The notes under the pieces: generated by a model
Database searches by the model: none
Seen by the model: only the letters and a program-made list of their open reading frames with translations
What the model was told of the DNA's origin: nothing
Made by a program: the position numbers and the translations under genes
Source of the DNA: an uncultured Acetobacteraceae bacterium
GTDB taxonomy: Bacteria > Pseudomonadota > Alphaproteobacteria > Acetobacterales > Acetobacteraceae
Direction of reading: 5' to 3'
NCBI GenBank assembly: GCA_937874445.1
Contig: CALNAL010000066.1
Coordinates: forward strand, 1-30,997
DNA length: 30,997 nucleotides
Shown here: piece after piece, positions 26,341 to 30,997 of the stretch
Numbering within the stretch: the first letter of the stretch is position 1
Layout of the letters: each line of letters starts with the position of its first letter

Positions 26341-27198
26341 ATGGGGCTGGCCATCGCCATGATGGTCGGCGCCACGCTGGTGTTTTCCGTGCTGTGGGTC
26401 TTCGTCAAGCGGCTCGCCGAGAACTACTCGATCTGGGAGGTTTCGTTCTTTCGCAACTTCTTCGCCATGGCTCCGGTCATTGCCATGCTGATGGCCAAGC
26501 ACGGGTGGCGCACGCTGCGGGTGCACCGTCCGCTCGGGCATGTCTGGCGGGGGGTGATCGGCGTGATCGGGATGGTCCTCGGCTTCACCTCCTATCGCTA
26601 CATGCCGCTGGCCGACGCGGTGGCGATTTCCTTCGTGTCGCCGCTGATCATCACGGCGCTGGCCGGGCCGCTGCTGGGCGAGAAGGTGGGCACGTTCCGC
26701 TGGCTGGTGGTGCTGGTGGGCTTCTGCGGCGTGCTGGTCATCGTCCGGCCCGGCAGCGGCATGCTCCAGATCGGCGCGCTGGTGGCCATCGGGGCCGCCT
26801 TCACCAGCGCGGTGACGGCGGTCACGATCCGCCAGCTCAACAAATACGATTCCTCCGTCGCCATCGTGTTCTATTTCACCCTGTTTTCCACCGTGATGAC
26901 GGCGGCGCCGCTGCCGTGGGTGTGGCAGACGCCTTCCGCCTCGGAGTGGGCGATGGCCATCACCGCGGGGCTGATGGGCGGCATCGGCCAGTACCTGATG
27001 ACCCAGGCCTATGCACTGGCGCCGGCGGCGGTGGTCGGGCCGTTCAACTACGCCGGGCTGCTGTGGGCGGCGGGCTTCGGCTGGCTGGTGTGGGGCGACG
27101 TGCCCTCCTGGCATGTCGTTGCCGGGGCGGCCATCGTGATGGCCAGCGGCCTGACGCTGCTCTATCGCGAGACCCACCGGCGGAAGCGGCCCGAGTAG
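26341..27198 (+). CDS. DMT-superfamily transporter (EamA/RhaT-like)
   Basis: 285 residues, with about ten hydrophobic segments by eye arranged as two EamA repeats (about 1-135 and 145-280). Markers include W-V-F-V-K-R in the first helix region, L-G-F-T-S-Y-R-Y-M-P-L-A-D-A-V-A-I-S-F, and the repeat-2 equivalent L-M-T-Q-A-Y-A-L-A-P-A-A-V-V-G-P-F. Members export metabolites such as amino acids or import small solutes; the substrate cannot be read here. The first ATG in frame is used, but it has no good ribosome site (GGAGG is 20 bases upstream), and the open frame continues upstream through a Pro-rich stretch that looks like a cytoplasmic leader. The true start may therefore be earlier, at a non-ATG codon. 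Confidence 0.88.
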   Translation: MGLAIAMMVGATLVFSVLWVFVKRLAENYSIWEVSFFRNFFAMAPVIAMLMAKHGWRTLRVHRPLGHVWRGVIGVIGMVLGFTSYRYMPLADAVAISFVSPLIITALAGPLLGEKVGTFRWLVVLVGFCGVLVIVRPGSGMLQIGALVAIGAAFTSAVTAVTIRQLNKYDSSVAIVFYFTLFSTVMTAAPLPWVWQTPSASEWAMAITAGLMGGIGQYLMTQAYALAPAAVVGPFNYAGLLWAAGFGWLVWGDVPSWHVVAGAAIVMASGLTLLYRETHRRKRPE

Positions 27199-27250
27199 TC
27201 TCCGGCTTCCCCATCACGGGCACGAATATCGATCCAGAATGGAAACGGGC

Positions 27251-27259
27251 TGCTATAAT
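27251..27259 (+). promoter_or_regulatory. Extended -10 promoter of the L,D-transpeptidase gene
   Basis: TGC-TATAAT is a perfect extended -10 element (TGn plus consensus hexamer), which can work without a good -35; none is seen upstream. Transcription would start near 27266, giving a 43-base leader to the ATG at 27309. The in-frame ATG at 27258 overlaps the hexamer and would not be in this transcript. Confidence 0.6.
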
Positions 27260-27308
27260 GCGCCCCGTGCCGTTCCGGTGTTCCCTTGCTGCGATTGAGC
27301 CTGCTGTC

Positions 27309-28199
27309 ATGTCCTCCCTGTCGTTTCGTGCCGCGTCGCTTCTGGCCTCCCTACTGATCGGGGCAGGCTGCATGGCGGCCCCGGAGCAGGAAGACCCCAC
27401 GGCCGAAACGGAAGGACCGCCCCTCTCCGCGGCCCCGGCCTCGGGATTGAGCGAGGCCGAGATCGCGGCCGCCACGGAGACGCTGCGCCAGGAGATGGCC
27501 CGCGAGGTGCCCGGAGTTCTCTCCGTCGCGCCCGACGACCAGGCCCGCTGGAACAACCGCGTGCGCGCGCGTCTGGCCGCCTCCGGGCGGGAGATCGACC
27601 ATCCGCAGCTGGTGGTCAGCGTCGATCGCAATCCCCGGGTCCAGCAGCTGCGCATCCTGCTGGCGCGGGCCGATGCCCCCTGGCAGCTCATCGGAGCCGC
27701 CCGCATTTCCTCCGGCGAGGAGGGGGTGCGCGGCCACTACAAGACCCCGGTCGGCGTGTTCGAGCACACCCGGCGGATCATCGACTATCGCGCCAAGGGA
27801 ACCTACAACCGCGCCCATCTGCGCGGCCTCGGCGTGAAGGGCATGCGCGTGTGGGACTTCGGCTGGCAGACCACCGAGGACTGGCGCGAGAACGACGGAT
27901 GGACGCGCATCCGCCTGGAGATCCACGCCACCGACCCGGTAAGCCTGGAGCCGCGCATCGGCCAGCCGGCCTCCAAGGGATGCGTGCATGTCTCCACCGC
28001 GCTCAACCGCTTCCTGGACCAGTACGGGGTCATCGACGCCGCCTACGAGGAGGCCGCCAAGACCGATATCCGCTACCGGGAATTGCTGCTGCGTGGCCGC
28101 ACACCGACGCCGCTCGCGGGCACGCTGATGGTGGTCTTCGATTCCACCCCCGTCACGGCGACATTGCTCCCGCCGGGCGCATCCTTCCCGGCCGACTGA
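27309..28199 (+). CDS. L,D-transpeptidase (YkuD family), exported, probable lipoprotein
   Basis: 296 residues. The N-terminal signal ends L-L-I-G-A-G-C-M, so Cys21 may be lipidated, although Gly at -3 is not ideal for a lipobox. A Glu/Ala-rich linker follows; the YkuD domain covers about 95-270. The catalytic motif is present in a variant form: I-H-A-T-D around H206 and A-S-K-G-C-V-H-V-S with Cys225, where most family members have S-H-G-C-V-R. Such enzymes make 3-3 peptidoglycan cross-links or attach proteins to peptidoglycan in the periplasm. The start at 27309 is chosen because the alternative ATG at 27258 lies inside the -10 box. It is a single gene, followed by a 361-bp spacer. Confidence 0.85.
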   Translation: MSSLSFRAASLLASLLIGAGCMAAPEQEDPTAETEGPPLSAAPASGLSEAEIAAATETLRQEMAREVPGVLSVAPDDQARWNNRVRARLAASGREIDHPQLVVSVDRNPRVQQLRILLARADAPWQLIGAARISSGEEGVRGHYKTPVGVFEHTRRIIDYRAKGTYNRAHLRGLGVKGMRVWDFGWQTTEDWRENDGWTRIRLEIHATDPVSLEPRIGQPASKGCVHVSTALNRFLDQYGVIDAAYEEAAKTDIRYRELLLRGRTPTPLAGTLMVVFDSTPVTATLLPPGASFPAD

Positions 28200-28560
28200 A
28201 CGCGCTCCCCGGCCGAGGCGGCGCCGTGTCGAATCCCGGACGGGAATCGAGCGATGGTCGTTGATTTGTTCCCCCAATTCTTGTTATTGTTTTGTTGCGG
28301 TGCAGCCATCTCGTTTTTCCGGATCGTTCTCGGGGGACGAAGCTGGAGGTATCCGCAAGGCAGTGTTGCCCAAGCCGCCGTTCTCGCCGGGTGAAACGAT
28401 CGCCCGCGTAGAGACACCAGTGAGCGGCCTGACGGAGACTGTCCTATGGGCGGCCACGCCGCGGTGCTGACAGGGCCGGCTTCATGCCAGGGCCTGATGG
28501 AAGCAACCAGGCGGGAGCCGCCCTTCTGTTTCTCCCCATCTCCGATACGTCCGGGCCGCC
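28200..28560. other. Spacer between convergent genes; possible small RNA, otherwise nothing identified
   Basis: No protein gene is supported. On the plus strand a weak promoter-like pair (TTGATT 28261-28266, 18 bases, TATTGT 28285-28290) precedes a GC-rich region rich in inverted repeats. A small hairpin GGCGG-GAG-CCGCC (28510-28522) with a pyrimidine-rich tail (CTTCTGTTTCT) follows. This could be a transcript of about 230 nt, but no known RNA family (signal recognition RNA, 6S, riboswitch cores) was recognised. Confidence 0.25.
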
Positions 28561-29049
28561 TCAGCCCGGACCGGTCGGGTTGACCACGATGAAATAGCCC
28601 TCGCCGCGCTCGACCACGCAGGCATTGGGCTGCAACGGCGGCAGGACCGTGTAGTCCCGCACGCCGCCCTTGAGGTCCTTGTCCTCGCAGCGGCGCAGAC
28701 GGACGGCCTGGTAGCCTTGCACGTTCATGCACTGCATGACGACGTTGTCGCGCAGGGGGGCGTTGGCATCGAAGGAATAGGTCTCGCCGCCCGTGACATA
28801 GCCGCCGGACTGGTAGCACTTGGTGACGTTGCCCGCGTTGCGGCAGACGGTGCGGCCCGGGATGACCTGCACCGGCGTGGTGGCGTACTGGGTGCTGACC
28901 GGAACCTGCTGGGAGGCCGCCACGCGGCACTGCAACAGCAGGCTGGAGGAGGCACCGCGCGGGACGCCCGGCTTGTACCAGAGGTCCACCGGTCCGGCGC
29001 ATCCCGCCAACAATCCAGCCAGACAGAATGCAAGCGGGCTTCTCTTCAC
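28561..29049 (-). CDS. Small cysteine-rich lipoprotein of unknown function
   Basis: 162 residues. A clear lipoprotein signal, K-R-S-P-L-A-F-C-L-A-G-L-L-A-G-C, puts the lipidated Cys at 17 and the protein in the envelope. The mature part has six further Cys (41, 69, 78, 107, 121, 144), an even number that would allow three disulfides in the periplasm, and no recognisable catalytic motif. The start is GTG at 29047-29049: it gives the complete signal peptide, and GGAG (complement of 29057-29060) lies 7 bases before it. A -10-like TATGAT (complement of 29083-29088) lies 34 bases upstream. It is divergent from the GH1 gene and convergent with the transpeptidase gene. I do not recognise the family. 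Confidence 0.8.
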   Translation of the reverse strand: MKRSPLAFCLAGLLAGCAGPVDLWYKPGVPRGASSSLLLQCRVAASQQVPVSTQYATTPVQVIPGRTVCRNAGNVTKCYQSGGYVTGGETYSFDANAPLRDNVVMQCMNVQGYQAVRLRRCEDKDLKGGVRDYTVLPPLQPNACVVERGEGYFIVVNPTGPG

Positions 29050-29082
29050 AGGCCATCTCCACGGCGTTTCGTATAAAAAAGG

Positions 29083-29111
29083 ATCATAGCCGGGTGTCGG
29101 CGCGCTGGGCA
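29083..29111 (-). promoter_or_regulatory. Candidate promoter of the lipoprotein gene
   Basis: On the minus strand TATGAT (complement of 29083-29088) matches the -10 consensus at 5 of 6 positions. A weak -35, TGCCCA (complement of 29106-29111, 3/6), is 17 bases away. The start point would fall near 29076, leaving a short leader before the GTG. Confidence 0.35.
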
Positions 29112-29174
29112 GGGGGAGGCCGGCTGTTGCTGCCCTTTATTGGCGGATAGGCTGGAGCGGAAAAGGAGCACGCC

Positions 29175-30629
29175 ATGCACCATGCCCGTCTGCCCGCTTT
29201 TCCCGAGGGGTTCCTCTGGGGGGCCGCCTCGGCCGCCTACCAGGTCGAGGGCGCGTGGGATGCCGACGGCAAGGGGCCCTCGGTGTGGGACACGTTCGTC
29301 CGCCAGCCCGGCCGCACCTTCCGCGGCAGCACCGGGGAGGTGGCGGTGGACCACTACCACCGCTTCGCCGAGGACGTGGCGCTGATGGCCGAGGCGGGGC
29401 TGAAGGCCTACCGCTTCTCGGTGAGCTGGCCGCGCATCTTCCCCGAGGGACGCGGGGCGCTCAACACGCGCGGGCTCGATTTCTACGACCGGCTGATCGA
29501 CGCGCTGGGGAAGGCCGGCATCGCCCCGGTGCTCACCCTCTACCACTGGGACATGCCCCAGGCGCTGCAGGACCTCTACGGCGGCTGGGAGGACCGGCGC
29601 ATCGCCGACGACTTCGAGACCTATGCCGCCACGCTGTTCCGCCGCTTCGGCGACCGGGTGCGCTGGTGGGTCTCGCTCAACGAGCAGAACCACAACCTCG
29701 TCAACGCCTACCAGCTCGGCACCCATCCGCCGGGCGTGCGCGACCGGCGGCGCTTCTATGCCGCCAACCACAACGCCTTCCTCGCCAACGCACGGGCGAT
29801 CACCGCCTTCCGCGCGCTGGTGCCGCAGGGACTGATCGGGCCGAGCTTCGCCTATTCGCCGGCCTATCCGGCCTCCTGCGCGCCGGCCGATCTGCTGGCG
29901 GCGGAAAATGCCGAGGAGTTCACCAACACCTGGTGGCTCGATGCCTATTGCCTCGGACGCTATCCGTCGGCCGCGCTGGCCTGGCTGCGCGCGGCAGGGG
30001 AGGCGCCGGAAATCCGCCCCGGCGACCTCGACCTGATGCGCGCGGCACGGCCCGATTTCCTCGGGGTGAACTACTATCTGTCGACGACCTACACCGATAA
30101 TCCGCGCGACGGCGCGACGATGCAGCCGATCAATACCACCGGGCGGAAGGGCACCACCCCGACGAGCGGCGTGCCGGGACTCTATCGCACCGTGCCCAAC
30201 CCCCACCTCGCCACCACCGACTGGGACTGGACCATCGACCCGGACGGGTTGCGCCTGGGGCTGCGCCGGCTGGCCGCGCGCTACGCGCTGCCCCTGCTGA
30301 TTACCGAGAACGGCCTCGGCGCCTTCGACCGCCCCGAACCCGATGGGCGGGTGCATGACGCCGGACGCATCGCCTATCTGCGCAGCCACCTGGCCGCCTG
30401 CCGGGAAGCGCTGGCCGATGGGGTGGACCTGCGAGGCTACTGCGTGTGGTCGTTCACCGATCTGCTGAGCTGGCTCAACGGCTACCAGAAACGCTACGGG
30501 CTGGTCTACGTGGACCGCGACGAACAGGACACGCGCACGCTGCGCCGCCTGCGCAAGGATAGCTTCTTCTGGTACGCCGAGACCATCCGGACGAACGGCG
30601 CCTCCGCCGGGGCGGAAGAGGAAGGGTAG
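29175..30629 (+). CDS. Family 1 glycosidase, 6-phospho-beta-glucosidase-like
   Basis: 484 residues, normal GH1 length, a cytoplasmic TIM-barrel retaining glycosidase. The N-terminal signature F-L-W-G-A-A-S-A-A-Y-Q-V-E-G-A is complete. The acid/base Glu is E170 in L-N-E-Q-N and the nucleophile E378 in I-T-E-N-G-L-G. The subsite that reads the sugar 6-position looks like the phospho-enzyme class: Ser432 (D-L-L-S-W) where beta-glucosidases have Glu, followed by K439-R-Y441-G-L-V-Y-V-D, and N-E-Q-N rather than N-E-P. This suggests 6-phospho-beta-glucosides, but plain beta-glucosidase activity cannot be excluded; no sugar phosphotransferase genes are in the window. AGGAG at 29164-29168 fixes the start. 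Repeat copy C follows the stop. Confidence 0.9.
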   Translation: MHHARLPAFPEGFLWGAASAAYQVEGAWDADGKGPSVWDTFVRQPGRTFRGSTGEVAVDHYHRFAEDVALMAEAGLKAYRFSVSWPRIFPEGRGALNTRGLDFYDRLIDALGKAGIAPVLTLYHWDMPQALQDLYGGWEDRRIADDFETYAATLFRRFGDRVRWWVSLNEQNHNLVNAYQLGTHPPGVRDRRRFYAANHNAFLANARAITAFRALVPQGLIGPSFAYSPAYPASCAPADLLAAENAEEFTNTWWLDAYCLGRYPSAALAWLRAAGEAPEIRPGDLDLMRAARPDFLGVNYYLSTTYTDNPRDGATMQPINTTGRKGTTPTSGVPGLYRTVPNPHLATTDWDWTIDPDGLRLGLRRLAARYALPLLITENGLGAFDRPEPDGRVHDAGRIAYLRSHLAACREALADGVDLRGYCVWSFTDLLSWLNGYQKRYGLVYVDRDEQDTRTLRRLRKDSFFWYAETIRTNGASAGAEEEG

Positions 30630-30641
30630 GACGAGGAAGGG

Positions 30642-30729
30642 GAGGAAGGTCTTCTTTTTCCTGAAGAAAAAAGAAGCAAAAAGGACTTTGTCCGTTTGGC
30701 TCCGCGTCCGGGGGCGGCGCGGAGTCCTC
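30642..30729 (+). repeat. Intergenic hairpin repeat, copy C (truncated)
   Basis: It matches the first two thirds of copy A in the same orientation: CTTCTTTTT/AAAAAGAAG stem at 30651-30676 and CTCCGCG/CGCGGAG at 30700-30724. After that the sequence diverges, so the third hairpin is missing. It starts 12 bases after the GH1 stop codon. Confidence 0.8.
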
Positions 30730-30785
30730 CGCGGCTATATGTTACGAATACGGAACGTTATGGGCGCGGGTATGCGCGGCCTGGG

Positions 30786-30997
30786 TCAGGCAAGTTTGAC
30801 GGGGGAAAGTGGCGGCGACGGGGGAGAACAAGGCTTCAGGTTAAGGCGCTGCGCGCAAGGAAGAGGAAGGGGATCGCCCCACTGGGGCGGGATGAGGATG
30901 CGCAGGAGTGGGACGAGACGGCGTTGCGCGGCGGGGGAAGCCGCCAGGAGGGCCTGGGCTTCGGGCTCGGCGAGGAGATGGCGGAGCTGGGAGGCGT
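30786..30997 (-). CDS. Partial gene: C-terminal 69 residues of a protein of unknown function
   Basis: The open frame enters from the right edge of the window and ends at a TGA complementary to 30786-30788. The visible end reads A-S-Q-L-R-H-L-L-A-E-P-E-A-Q-A-L-L-A-A-S, then a helical L-L-R-I-L segment and a Pro-rich tail. This resembles, from memory, the C-termini of Pro-rich hypothetical proteins common in Acetobacteraceae (S-Q-L-R-H-L-L pattern). The start lies outside the window. Convergent with the GH1 gene across repeat copy C. Function unknown. Confidence 0.5.
   Translation of the reverse strand, partial: ASQLRHLLAEPEAQALLAASPAAQRRLVPLLRILIPPQWGDPLPLPCAQRLNLKPCSPPSPPLSPVKLA

Noticed and set aside
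25098..28199. A 1033-codon plus-strand frame that ends as the L,D-transpeptidase
   Set aside because: Only the last 296 codons are real. The upstream part runs out of frame through the phosphate symporter gene, repeat copy B and the DMT gene.
28440..28540. Signal recognition particle RNA, suggested by a GGAAGCAACC-like patch
   Set aside because: The conserved tetraloop and symmetric-loop sequences of the SRP RNA core (GGUCCGGAAGGAAGCAGCC-type) are not present.
28073..29062. A 329-codon minus-strand frame overlapping the lipoprotein gene in another frame
   Set aside because: It lacks a signal or domain, while the overlapping GTG-started frame has a perfect lipoprotein signal and well-spaced ribosome site.

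Overview
This is a high-GC, gene-dense chromosomal stretch from an alphaproteobacterium, most likely a member of Rhodospirillales/Acetobacteraceae. That placement is inferred from base composition, a cyclic beta-1,2-glucan synthase, an FNR/FixK-type site, A/T-run plus GC-hairpin intergenic repeats, and a partial gene at the right edge that resembles a proline-rich Acetobacteraceae family known to me only from memory. No rRNA, tRNA, CRISPR array or complete mobile element is visible. The only insertion-sequence trace is a broken IS256-type 3' end.

Layout, left to right. 101-523: a small hotdog-fold thioesterase. 524-1128: a spacer holding a striking 27% GC island. 1129-9750: a giant NdvB/ChvB-type cyclic beta-1,2-glucan synthase. 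9751-10639: a spacer with an IS256 transposase remnant and, near its right end, an FNR/FixK-like box. 10640-18486: a two-gene, translationally coupled operon ending in a textbook intrinsic terminator. 18671-19990: an orphan ABC sugar-type binding protein. 20160-21443 (minus): a CapA-like metallophosphoesterase. 21608-24226: an NMT1/SsuA-type ABC importer of three overlapping genes. 24313-25965: a Na+/phosphate symporter with a PhoU domain. 26341-27198: a DMT (EamA) exporter. 27309-28199: a YkuD-type L,D-transpeptidase. 28561-29049 (minus): a cysteine-rich lipoprotein. 29175-30629: a GH1 glycosidase with 6-phospho-beta-glucosidase features. 30786-end (minus): a partial gene.

The most interesting unit is the 10640-18486 operon. 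Its first gene is an enlarged (1668 aa) pyruvate:ferredoxin oxidoreductase with a coiled-coil insertion inside its thiamine-diphosphate domain, a widened two-cluster ferredoxin domain and an extra C-terminal one-cluster ferredoxin on an Ala/Pro linker. Its second gene, overlapping by one base, fuses an NfnB/GltD-like flavoprotein to an NfnA-like ferredoxin:NAD(H) oxidoreductase domain. Together they look like a dedicated module that oxidises pyruvate (or another 2-oxoacid) and passes the electrons through a tethered ferredoxin to NAD(P). The FNR/FixK-like box in front suggests it is turned on when oxygen is low.

A second theme is a family of about 144-bp intergenic repeats (three copies: 19999-20142, 25985-26128, 30642-30729), each built of hairpins and each starting 8-20 bp after a stop codon, so probably acting in transcription termination or mRNA 3'-end protection.
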